15,060 nt of DNA from Alphaproteobacteria bacterium (GCA_028293005.1 JAQGLH010000282.1:1-15060); one strand, 5' to 3'. Shown: positions 1 to 6,668, numbered from the stretch's first letter. Translations and numbers: made by a program. Notes: generated by a model not told the origin, from the sequence alone.

Positions 1-95
1 TCGTCGATCAGCTCGGCATGGCGCGCCACCAGATCCTCGACCTCCTGGTGAAGATCGCGCGCCGTCGCCTTCTCGAACCCCATTGCGACACCCAT
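1..95 (-). CDS. Partial NTF2-like protein (SnoaL-like or dioxygenase beta subunit), N-terminus only
   Basis: Only the first 31 codons are inside the window; the rest lies beyond the left edge. The peptide starts MGVAMGFEKATARDL and continues into an amphipathic helix containing EVEDLVARHAELID. That kind of first helix is typical of the NTF2 fold, seen both in SnoaL-like proteins and in ring-hydroxylating dioxygenase beta subunits. The ATG at 95 is preceded by GGAG at a spacing of 10 bases, which favours it over the in-frame ATG at 83, which has no ribosome site. A promoter-like pair lies upstream at 222-250. The gene runs in the same direction as the catabolic block and follows its MFS gene after about 290 bases. 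The family is inferred from a short helix only, so the product name is tentative. Confidence 0.5.
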   Translation of the reverse strand, partial: MGVAMGFEKATARDLHQEVEDLVARHAELID

Positions 96-389
96 GCTCA
101 GGCCACTCCCGCGCGCACCGGAAGCGCGCGTAGATTAGAGAATTTCCCTCTTCGGATCAAAGGTCTAGCTCCATGTCACGAATCCGCCGACGACTTCGCT
201 GCGTCGGCCTCGACTGCGACAAATATCGCGCCAGAACAAGCTTTTGTCAATCATTAGGCAACGGGTTGCACAAATATGCAGTCTTGTAAGATCGCGACAC
301 GCCGGCGCGCGGAATACCGGTGGTCAGCTTCGAACAAGAGCCCTGCCCCGCCCGCCGTTCCGGGCGAACGAGCGCCGCGCGATCAAACG
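96..389. other. Intergenic region between the MFS gene and the left-edge gene
   Basis: No convincing gene was found in these 294 bases. The region holds the promoter-like pair at 222-250 and a short hairpin (349-366: CGCCCG, 6-base loop, CGGGCG) just after the MFS stop. That hairpin has no T-run on either strand, so it is at best a weak transcription end. Open frames crossing this region have no ribosome sites and no recognisable protein. Confidence 0.5.
222..250 (-). promoter_or_regulatory. Putative sigma-70-type promoter for the partial gene at the left edge
   Basis: On the minus strand a perfect TTGACA (250-245) is followed after 17 bases by GATATT (227-222), a reasonable -35/-10 pair. 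It lies about 130 bases upstream of the ATG at 95, in AT-richer DNA within a gene-free stretch. A good consensus -35 box at ideal spacing is uncommon in GC-rich DNA. No transcript evidence is available. Confidence 0.4.
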
Positions 390-1643
390 TCAGTGACCGC
401 GCGCCTCGTTGGTATAGGGCCCCAGCCGCGAGACGAGGAACGCCGAGAGGACGGCGAGGATCGAGGCAAAGATCAACGGAATGACATAGGAATCGAACAT
501 GTCGTGGCCTTTGCCGAGCACCCATACCGCCGCGCTTCCCGACAAAGTGAAGATCGCGAAGGTGACGCCGATCGCCTTTCCGACGACGTTGATCGGGCAA
601 TAGCGGCTGATCAGATAGTTCATCGCATCGACTTCGGCGCCCAAGGTGAAGCCGACCAGCAGCAGCCCGGCGAATGCGGTGACGCCCGTTCCGCCGACGA
701 TCAGCAAAGTGACACCGACCGCGACCAGCAGGAACAATATTGCGGTCACGAGCGGGGCGAAGAACCTGTCCATCAGATAGCCGCCGACGACGCGCGCGAT
801 GGTGCTCATGACGGCCACGCCCGACATCGCGGTCGCGGCATGGCCGGCCGACACGCCCCTGTCGGTCAGCAGCGCCACCGCGTGGACGACGATGCCGTTG
901 ATCGCGAACGAGACCAGGGCGATCGACCCGGCTATGATCAGATAGGAGCGCGAGCGCCACAGCGAGAAAGCCGGAGCGGCGCCGGCGGCGGGCTTGGGCT
1001 CGCGCGGCGCGGCCTTGACGCCGGCGAGACCGAACCACAAGGCGGGCACGGAGACCGCGACGACGATCACGGCCATGCCGACGATCGCCGGACGCCAGCC
1101 GTGATGCTCCATCACGTAATTCATATATTGCGGGACGAGAATGCCGCCCAGCCCGACGCCGGCAGCGCCGATTCCCATTGCAAGGCCGCGCCGCTGCTCG
1201 AAGCGCGCGGCGATCGCCTTGATGTAGGGAGTCGCGGTGGCGCCGCCCGCGAACGTGCCGAAGGCCAGCATCGCGAGATAGAAGTGCCAGGGCTCGCTGA
1301 TCTGAGTCATCAGCAGCAACGGCACGACCATCAGAGCGACCGACAGCAGCCCCGCCGGGCGGGGCCCCCAGCGGTCGACGAGGATGCCGAAGCTGACGAA
1401 CGAGATCGAAGCGCCGATGAACGCGCAGGAAATGCCGCCGGAGACTGTCCCGCGCGACCAGCCGTAGTCCGCGCTCAGCTGCTTGATCAAAGGCCCGAGC
1501 GCATAATGAATAACGGTGCCCGCGCCGACCATAAGGCCGCACACCATCGCGATCACGATCCACCACGGATTTTTCGGACCCTGCACTTCGCTTGCAGGTT
1601 CGGCTGGCAGGAGCTGACCTTCCGCAATCCCTTGTGTCGACAT
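390..1643 (-). CDS. MFS transporter, 12-TM, oxalate/formate-monocarboxylate type
   Basis: A 417-residue major facilitator protein with about 12 hydrophobic segments in two halves, split by a hydrophilic loop near the middle (KAAPREPKPAAGAAP). The first helix region (WWIVIAMVCGLMVGAG) and the loop between helices 2 and 3 (GILVDRWGPRPAG, the D-R-x-G-x-R type motif A) fit the OFA/monocarboxylate-type MFS subfamily of organic-anion carriers. It is an inner-membrane protein. As last gene of the block, 37 bases after the PdxA-like gene, it most likely imports the aromatic acid that the upstream enzymes degrade; this role is inferred from position. The ATG at 1643 has only a weak ribosome site. Substrate cannot be read from the sequence. 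Confidence 0.9.
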   Translation of the reverse strand: MSTQGIAEGQLLPAEPASEVQGPKNPWWIVIAMVCGLMVGAGTVIHYALGPLIKQLSADYGWSRGTVSGGISCAFIGASISFVSFGILVDRWGPRPAGLLSVALMVVPLLLMTQISEPWHFYLAMLAFGTFAGGATATPYIKAIAARFEQRRGLAMGIGAAGVGLGGILVPQYMNYVMEHHGWRPAIVGMAVIVVAVSVPALWFGLAGVKAAPREPKPAAGAAPAFSLWRSRSYLIIAGSIALVSFAINGIVVHAVALLTDRGVSAGHAATAMSGVAVMSTIARVVGGYLMDRFFAPLVTAILFLLVAVGVTLLIVGGTGVTAFAGLLLVGFTLGAEVDAMNYLISRYCPINVVGKAIGVTFAIFTLSGSAAVWVLGKGHDMFDSYVIPLIFASILAVLSAFLVSRLGPYTNEARGH

Positions 1644-1680
1644 ATCAGAACCCGATCTTACTCAAGAGGACCGAAGCGGA

Positions 1681-2694
1681 TCAGGCCAGCGAGAAATCGC
1701 CCTTCCTGCCCAGCCGCGCAGCGGTGGTTATCGCGGCCAGCATGCTGAGATGCTGCGCCTGACCCTTGCCCGCGATTTCGTAGGCCGAGCCGTGCGGCAC
1801 CGTCACCGTCACATAGGGCATGCCCATGAACACGGTGCAAGCCCCCTCGAAGGCACTCGTCTTGAGCGGGATCTGGCCCTGATCATGGTACATCGTGACG
1901 ATCGCGTCATATTTGCCCTCGACCGCGTGGCGGAAGACCGAATCGGGCGCGATGGGGCCCGACACGTTGAGCCCTTCGGCGCGCGCGCGCTCGACGCCGG
2001 GCAGCACGCGCTCCCTGTCCTCGTCGAACATCGCGTGCGGATTGATGCCGGCGACGGCAATGTGCGGTGCCTTGAGGCCCCAGCGCTCGAGATTGTCGTT
2101 GAGGAGGTGGATGACATGGACGAGCTTGTCCGGGGTCACCGCTGCAGCCACCTCGCTCAGCTTGATATGCTCGGACAAAGGAACGATGCGCAGCGGCCCG
2201 CTCAGCCGCAACAGATAGGATTCCTCGGGCAGGAAATCGTCGGCGCTGCGCTCCGCCGCCTTGAGCGAGCCGCTGTCGATCGGCGCCATCACCCAGCCAT
2301 CGGTCTCGCCTTGCTCGGCGAGCGCGACTGCTTTCTCGCGCCACGCCCAGACCGCGTCGCCGCTTTCGCGGCTCGACCGAGCGAAATCATAATGTTCCGG
2401 CTGGAGGTCGCCGACCTCGAGCACCGCGATTCCGTCGACATCGTCGGCCTCGGACACCGAGCCGACGATCGTCAGCGGGAGGTCGATGCCGCATGCGCTC
2501 AAAGTGCGGTCGAGGACGTGCTTCTTGCCGATGAGGATCGGGATACACAATTTCGACGGCTCCCCGGTGGCGAGCGCCTTGAGCACCACCTCCGGACCGA
2601 TCCCGCCGGGATCGCCGATCATGATCCCGATCCTTGGCAGCCGAGCGCTTTCAGCAGTCACCGGTGACATCCTCTTCGTTGGCTCAGGGGCCAT
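1681..2694 (-). CDS. PdxA-family dehydrogenase, probably a cis-dihydrodiol (decarboxylating) dehydrogenase
   Basis: A 337-residue member of the PdxA family, NAD-dependent enzymes that oxidise and then decarboxylate a hydroxy-acid. The N-terminal GDPGGIGPE motif (residues 27-35) and the three divalent-metal histidines are present: H176 (SEHIKLSE), H220 (GINPHAM) and H270 (MYHDQG). The C-terminal HGSAYEIAG (301-309) replaces the HGTA-D-AG of PdxA. The GHTE segment of vitamin B6 PdxA is replaced by LPEES (155-159). Family relatives beside Rieske dioxygenases, such as TphB of terephthalate breakdown, convert a carboxylated cis-dihydrodiol to a catechol; the position between dioxygenase and carrier genes suggests the same here. 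The ATG at 2694 has no clear ribosome site. A second ATG at 2670 has GAAGAGG immediately before it, which is too close to be ideal, so the start is uncertain by eight codons. Confidence 0.85.
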   Translation of the reverse strand: MAPEPTKRMSPVTAESARLPRIGIMIGDPGGIGPEVVLKALATGEPSKLCIPILIGKKHVLDRTLSACGIDLPLTIVGSVSEADDVDGIAVLEVGDLQPEHYDFARSSRESGDAVWAWREKAVALAEQGETDGWVMAPIDSGSLKAAERSADDFLPEESYLLRLSGPLRIVPLSEHIKLSEVAAAVTPDKLVHVIHLLNDNLERWGLKAPHIAVAGINPHAMFDEDRERVLPGVERARAEGLNVSGPIAPDSVFRHAVEGKYDAIVTMYHDQGQIPLKTSAFEGACTVFMGMPYVTVTVPHGSAYEIAGKGQAQHLSMLAAITTAARLGRKGDFSLA

Positions 2695-2740
2695 TTGTTG
2701 GTTGCGCCCCGGTTGATCATGCGTGGACGACGAAATCGTC

Positions 2741-3223
2741 CTAGATAAGAAAGCTCAGATTTCCGGTGGTCGAATCATTCTTGAGCAGCACGACCTTCTT
2801 CTTCGCGATCCTGAGCCCTTCGGGGGTGCGCACCAGCTCGTGCTCGTTCCTTCCGAACCACACATTCTGCTGGTCATAGCGGACCTCGCCGCAGACGAAC
2901 TGCGACGTGCCGACCAGCCTGTCCTCGGTCGCCGAGGTGAGGATGATGTTCGAGATCGACCGCATCAGCCGTGATTGCGGCGACTGCGCGAGCGCGACCT
3001 TGCTGTTGAGGCGCATGACGCGATCCTCGAGCCTCCCGCGATCTTCGTAGATCAGTGAGATGCTGTTGGCGGGATCCTCGCCCTCGTTGTTGAGCGGGAC
3101 CCAATAAAGGCATTCGCTGTGCCACAACGACAGCCAGTCGCTGTACTGGCTGTCATCCATCAACCGCGCTTCGTGGTACAGAAACTGCTTGAACTCGAAA
3201 TAGGCGTCTTCTCTCTCACTCAC
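2741..3223 (-). CDS. Aromatic-ring-hydroxylating dioxygenase, beta (small) subunit
   Basis: A 160-residue protein with the hallmarks of the NTF2-fold small subunit of Rieske dioxygenases. It has an N-terminal helix with FKQFLYHEARLMDD, then SDWLSLWHSECLYWVP. A middle YEDRGRLEDRVMRL segment follows, and the RLMRSISNI stretch is typical of the family. The small subunit forms the core of an alpha3-beta3 oxygenase and is mostly structural. The start is a GTG at 3223, with a purine-rich GAGGGGA about 10 bases upstream. The gene begins 39 bases after the alpha-subunit stop and precedes the PdxA-like gene by 46 bases, so co-transcription is likely. Length matches the family. Confidence 0.92.
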   Translation of the reverse strand: MSEREDAYFEFKQFLYHEARLMDDSQYSDWLSLWHSECLYWVPLNNEGEDPANSISLIYEDRGRLEDRVMRLNSKVALAQSPQSRLMRSISNIILTSATEDRLVGTSQFVCGEVRYDQQNVWFGRNEHELVRTPEGLRIAKKKVVLLKNDSTTGNLSFLI

Positions 3224-3262
3224 CTGAAGCGATCCCCTCGTCTGTTTTTATTCGTAAACGCC

Positions 3263-4579
3263 TCAGCCCTGCATCAGGCGCGCCCATTCGCGCATCTGCT
3301 CGCGCTGCGGAACCTCGTCCGACGCCTGGCCGACGATAGTCCCGTCAACGTCGACGACTTCGCGGTTCATGCCGCGCGAGATATCGATCCAGGGATCGAC
3401 GCTCGCCTGGAGGCCGCGCTGCGCGCGCTCGAACACCTCGGCGTCGTCGGGCGATCCGCCCGATGCCGCGCCGTAGAAGCTCTCGTGCGCTCGCATCCGC
3501 ATCTGGTTGACGCCCTCGGGAACCCCGAGCAGCTTGACCGGCCACATCACGATCTGCGTCTCGTCCATCGCCAGCGGATTGAGGATGCGGACGTGGTTGG
3601 TGACGATCTGCATGTTCGGGAAAATGCCGACATGGGCATCGCCGGCGACCGCCAGCAGGTCGTTGGCGCGTTCCTCGTCATAGGTGCCGCGCATCGTCTC
3701 GATATATTCGGTGCCGCCGGAGACGGTGGTGAGGAACTCGAGATAAGCGTCGAGATTGTCGCGGCGCTGACGACGATAGTCGAGCATGCAATGGCCGTTG
3801 CCGAGGCCGCGCGTGCGCGAGCTCGACTTGTCTGAAAGCACGTTGCCGCGGTGGGTCGAGCCGAGGCCGGTGTTGACCTTCTGCTTGAACACCTGGAACA
3901 CCGAGGCGTGGACGATCTCGGGATGGTAGCCGTCCATGCCGATGAACTTCCAATTGCCCTTATATTTAGTCCGGCTGACGTTCGGGCCGACCTGGATCTG
4001 CTGGATCGGCGAGGCATCGACCAGATAGTCGATCATCTTCGAAGCGGCGCCGAGATGCTCCTTGAGATCCTTGCCTTCGGGGCTGAGGCTCGCGAACACG
4101 AAGCCTCGATAGCTGTCGACGCGGGGCGGGCTCGACAACCCGCCGATCTCTTCGCGGAAGCCCTCCGGATAAGCATCGTCCCTGCTCACGTCGACCAGCT
4201 TGCCGTCGGAGTCATAGACCCAGCCGTGCCACCAGCATTTGAAGAAAGCGGACTTGCCGCACTCGGTCTCCGCGACCACGCTGCCGCGGTGGCGGCAGCG
4301 GTTCATGAAAACGTTGACCTTGCCGCTCTTGCCGCGAACCAGCAGAACCGGCTGGCGTCCCATCGTCCGCGTCTGGAAGCTTCCCGGCTCCGGAACCTCG
4401 CTCTCGTGGCCGATGTACAGCCAGGTGCGGTGGAAGATGCGCTCGATCTCCGCCTCGAACACATCCGGCGACGTGTAGATGGCGGAATGGACCTTGCCCG
4501 GCCGATAGAGGTCCTCGAAGCTGTCATGCGAAGCTTTGTCCGCATCGCGCATCCTCGCGGTTGAGATGCTGGTCGCCAT
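3263..4579 (-). CDS. Aromatic-ring-hydroxylating dioxygenase, alpha (Rieske, catalytic) subunit
   Basis: A 438-residue terminal-oxygenase large subunit. The Rieske cluster motif C-x-H-x17-C-x2-H is complete at C95, H97, C115 and H118. The mononuclear iron site is visible as D216, H219 and H224 in DGYHPEIVH; the third ligand is probably D378 or D379 in the SPDDAEVFE segment. It should add O2 to an aromatic ring to form a cis-dihydrodiol, receiving electrons from a ferredoxin and reductase that are not encoded here. The ATG at 4579 is chosen because GGGAGA lies just upstream; a frame extension to 4642 lacks such a site. The usual Glu-Asn element between the N-W-K motif and the iron ligands is missing (see findings). 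The beta subunit follows after 39 bases. Substrate is unknown; neighbours point to an aromatic carboxylate. Confidence 0.93.
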   Translation of the reverse strand: MATSISTARMRDADKASHDSFEDLYRPGKVHSAIYTSPDVFEAEIERIFHRTWLYIGHESEVPEPGSFQTRTMGRQPVLLVRGKSGKVNVFMNRCRHRGSVVAETECGKSAFFKCWWHGWVYDSDGKLVDVSRDDAYPEGFREEIGGLSSPPRVDSYRGFVFASLSPEGKDLKEHLGAASKMIDYLVDASPIQQIQVGPNVSRTKYKGNWKFIGMDGYHPEIVHASVFQVFKQKVNTGLGSTHRGNVLSDKSSSRTRGLGNGHCMLDYRRQRRDNLDAYLEFLTTVSGGTEYIETMRGTYDEERANDLLAVAGDAHVGIFPNMQIVTNHVRILNPLAMDETQIVMWPVKLLGVPEGVNQMRMRAHESFYGAASGGSPDDAEVFERAQRGLQASVDPWIDISRGMNREVVDVDGTIVGQASDEVPQREQMREWARLMQG

Positions 4580-4661
4580 TGTGTCTCTCCCGATCAATAT
4601 ATCTTGCGATTGCTCAACCCGCCGGGGCGCAGCGGCCTTCAAAAGCCCGCCCCGCCGCCGG

Positions 4662-4685
4662 CGAAATCACGCCCCCGAAATCACG
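4662..4685. repeat. Tandem 10-bp direct repeat between extradiol dioxygenase and Rieske alpha genes
   Basis: CGAAATCACG occurs at 4662-4671 and again at 4676-4685, a 14-base period. It lies in the 127-base gap before the Rieske alpha gene, the longest gap inside the six-gene block. Next to it (about 4624-4656) is a GC-rich inverted repeat, CGGGGCG paired with CGCCCCG. It could be an operator or an RNA-processing region; the function is unknown. Confidence 0.45.
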
Positions 4686-4706
4686 TCCGGTCGCCCAGTT
4701 CCTCGC

Positions 4707-5693
4707 CTAAGCGTCGGTCTTGCTGCCGGCTTGGAGCAGCTCGGAATCCGACGCGATCAGCTGCTCCGGGCTGACGATATTCTCGATCGCCTCGGGCGCG
4801 GGCTGCCCCGGCTTCAATGAATCGAACGACGAACGGCCCTGCGGCAAAGCGCCCCAATAGCAGATCGAATAACGATCGATCGGAAACTGGCGCGGGCGAT
4901 AGCTCGCTTCCTGCTCGGGCAGGATGTGGCCCACTCCGTGCGAATATTCGAACGTCATGCCCTCGGGACCCTCGAAATAGAGGAACATCGCCGTCGAGGT
5001 GATGTGGCGCCCGGGCCCGAACTGGATCGGAACACCGCGCTCCTTGAGGAAGTAGTAGGACCGCATCACATCGTCGATCGACTTCACCTGGTGGTTGATG
5101 TGCTGCACGCCCGACCGCGGCGACGGGAACAGCGCCATCGCGTGATGGACGGTCGAAACCCGCAACAGCGCCAGATCGCCGATCCAGTCGCTGACCCGCG
5201 CGCTCAGCAGGCGAGTCCAGAATTCCTCGGCAGCGATCGGATCGCGCGTATGCAGGCCGATGTGGCTGAAGCCGGTGATGCCGGCATCGCGCGTGCCATG
5301 ATAGAATTTCGCGCTGTGGAACGGACGCGCGACGATGTCGATCTTGTTGCCGTTGGGATCGACCGTGGAGATGAAGCTGCGCACGCGCCGCAGCTCGCAC
5401 TCCTCGGGCGTTCCCCAACGCGCAGGATAGCCCGCATTTTCGAGCTGAGCCGCGACCACGTCGATTTCCTCGGGGCGGTTCAGCTCGAAGCCGACGGTAT
5501 GATCGTCAGGATCCCCTTCGAACCAGCAGAGCGTATGATCGCGTGAATCGCTCTTGAAATAGTTCGCCTTATAGCCCGGCACGTCGATCTGCCGGACGAG
5601 CTCGAGCCCGATGATCTCGGTCATGAAGCGCGACGTGCCCTCCAGGTCTCTGGTGCCGAGGCGAACATAGCGGATATCGAAGAGGTCGATCAT
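4707..5693 (-). CDS. Type I (VOC) extradiol ring-cleavage dioxygenase
   Basis: A 328-residue two-domain vicinal-oxygen-chelate protein of the BphC/catechol 2,3-dioxygenase class, which opens a catechol ring next to its hydroxyls using Fe(II). The N-terminal half (about 5-125) is the non-catalytic VOC repeat. The C-terminal half (about 140-255) carries the metal triad H144 (GFSHIG), H198 (VQHIN) and E249 (MTFEYS). Second-sphere residues also match BphC: H183 or H184 in VHHAMALF, H230 in GPGRH, and Y239 ten residues before the metal Glu. The C-terminus runs on some 70 residues beyond the last VOC motif, somewhat longer than BphC (about 298). The ATG at 5693 has GGAG close upstream; the longer frame to 5777 overlaps the preceding gene and is rejected. 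It starts 10 bases after the hydrolase-fold gene. Exact catechol substrate is unknown. Confidence 0.9.
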   Translation of the reverse strand: MIDLFDIRYVRLGTRDLEGTSRFMTEIIGLELVRQIDVPGYKANYFKSDSRDHTLCWFEGDPDDHTVGFELNRPEEIDVVAAQLENAGYPARWGTPEECELRRVRSFISTVDPNGNKIDIVARPFHSAKFYHGTRDAGITGFSHIGLHTRDPIAAEEFWTRLLSARVSDWIGDLALLRVSTVHHAMALFPSPRSGVQHINHQVKSIDDVMRSYYFLKERGVPIQFGPGRHITSTAMFLYFEGPEGMTFEYSHGVGHILPEQEASYRPRQFPIDRYSICYWGALPQGRSSFDSLKPGQPAPEAIENIVSPEQLIASDSELLQAGSKTDA

Positions 5694-5703
5694 TCTACAT
5701 CTC

Positions 5704-6567
5704 CTACGATGACCGACGCCGCAACGCGCCGGACATGAAGTTATAGACCGCGGCGTTGAAATCCTGCGGATTTTCAATCGCCAGATAATGGCCGCAATAA
5801 GGAAGGATTGCGATATGGATATCGGGAATCATGCGACGCATATTGGCCATCATCGGGTCGTTATGCGAGTCCTCTACGCCCATCAGCATCATCACGGCCG
5901 GCTTGTGCTGCTCGATCTTGGCTAGGACTTCGGCCAGCTTGGTCTTGCTGAAGTGCGGGAAATTGGCGAACGCCACGGCTGAGGTGTTGCGGTGCATGAC
6001 CTCGAAACGCTCAAGGATCTCCGGGCTGTTGAGCACCGTCGGGCCCCAGAAGGTCTGCGAGTTGAGCCGCTCCTCATAGACGCCCATCATGCCCTTCTCC
6101 CGGGCAAGCGAGATCATCTTGCGGAAATTGGCGACCGCCTTCTCACCCAATACGGTGAACGGCTCGGCGCCCTCGTCGGTGGCGAGCAGGTCACAGGAGG
6201 CGAAGACGATGCCGTCGACCTTGTCGGCGTGGCGCGCGAAGACGTGCGCGGCGGTGCTGACGCCCCAATAGGCCTGGCCGAGGATCGAGAAACGATCGAC
6301 ATTGAGGTGCGCGAGGAGCTGGGTGATGTCCTCGGCGATATTGTCGAACGTGTAGAATTCCTTGGCGCCGGCCTGTTCGTCGTGCTGGGTGGTCTCGCCA
6401 TGACCGCGAAGGTCGCAGGCGATCACCCGGAAATGCTTCTCGAGGACCGCGATGTTCTGCTCGTAGGTGGTGATATTGGCGACGACATTGTGGATCAGGA
6501 GCAGAACATCGCCTTGCCCGCGATCGACGTAATTGAGCTCGACTCCATTGACATTAATCTTCGGCAC
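5704..6567 (-). CDS. Alpha/beta-hydrolase-fold protein lacking the nucleophile
   Basis: A 287-residue protein that aligns along its length with alpha/beta hydrolases of the meta-cleavage-product hydrolase and related groups. It has VLLLIHN near 21-27 where H-G is usual, then CDLRGHGET (51-59), the elbow region FSILGQAYWG (93-102), GVEDSHNDP (230-238) and a C-terminal CGHYLAIENP with H260. The elbow should read G-x-S-x-G, or G-x-D-x-G in dehalogenases, but reads G-Q-A-Y-W; the Ala99 codon is a clear GCC. The acid (D233 or D237) and H260 remain. The GTG start at 6567 has GAGGAG nine bases upstream. It is first in the block and only 10 bases before the extradiol dioxygenase, suggesting a role with the ring-cleavage product. 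It could be a C-C bond enzyme with a different mechanism, a cofactor-free oxygenase-like protein or a binding protein; the family is sure, the reaction is not. Confidence 0.85.
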   Translation of the reverse strand: MPKINVNGVELNYVDRGQGDVLLLIHNVVANITTYEQNIAVLEKHFRVIACDLRGHGETTQHDEQAGAKEFYTFDNIAEDITQLLAHLNVDRFSILGQAYWGVSTAAHVFARHADKVDGIVFASCDLLATDEGAEPFTVLGEKAVANFRKMISLAREKGMMGVYEERLNSQTFWGPTVLNSPEILERFEVMHRNTSAVAFANFPHFSKTKLAEVLAKIEQHKPAVMMLMGVEDSHNDPMMANMRRMIPDIHIAILPYCGHYLAIENPQDFNAAVYNFMSGALRRRSS

Positions 6568-6591
6568 TCTTTGCTGCTCCTCGAAACCTGG

Positions 6592-6618
6592 TTCAGTTAC
6601 TTTTCAATTCACGTACTT
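6592..6618. promoter_or_regulatory. Tandem direct repeat upstream of the catabolic block, possible operator
   Basis: TTCAGTTACTT (6592-6602) and TTCACGTACTT (6608-6618) match at 9 of 11 positions and lie 16 bases apart, 25 bases upstream of the GTG start of the first gene. The stretch is AT-rich within GC-rich DNA. Such spaced direct repeats are typical of LysR-, AraC- or IclR-type binding sites, but no regulator gene is in the window, so the function is inferred. Confidence 0.4.
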
Positions 6619-6658
6619 ATCTCGAGCCGACTCTGGCCGCAGCCGGCGCGCACCGACA

Positions 6659-6668
6659 CCCATATGGG
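6659..6668. repeat. Perfect 10-bp palindrome CCCATATGGG
   Basis: A perfect palindrome in the 191-base gap upstream of the six-gene block, about 40 bases further upstream than the tandem repeats. It may be a regulator half-site or chance; no second copy was noticed. Confidence 0.25.

Noticed and set aside
349..366. Hairpin after the MFS carrier gene, considered as operon terminator
   Set aside because: Only six base pairs and no T-run follows on the minus strand.
247..1566. 439-codon open frame on the minus strand overlapping the MFS carrier in another frame
   Set aside because: Arg-rich, low-complexity translation in a shifted frame of a gene whose own frame shows clear transmembrane segments.
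276..1748. 490-codon open frame on the plus strand, opposite the MFS carrier
   Set aside because: The translation is rich in Arg, Asp and Gln with no fold signature, it is fully antisense to a clear transporter gene, and long chance frames are expected in high-GC DNA.
1750..2667. 305-codon plus-strand frame opposite the PdxA-like gene
   Set aside because: Shadow of the real gene; no ribosome site and no family motif.
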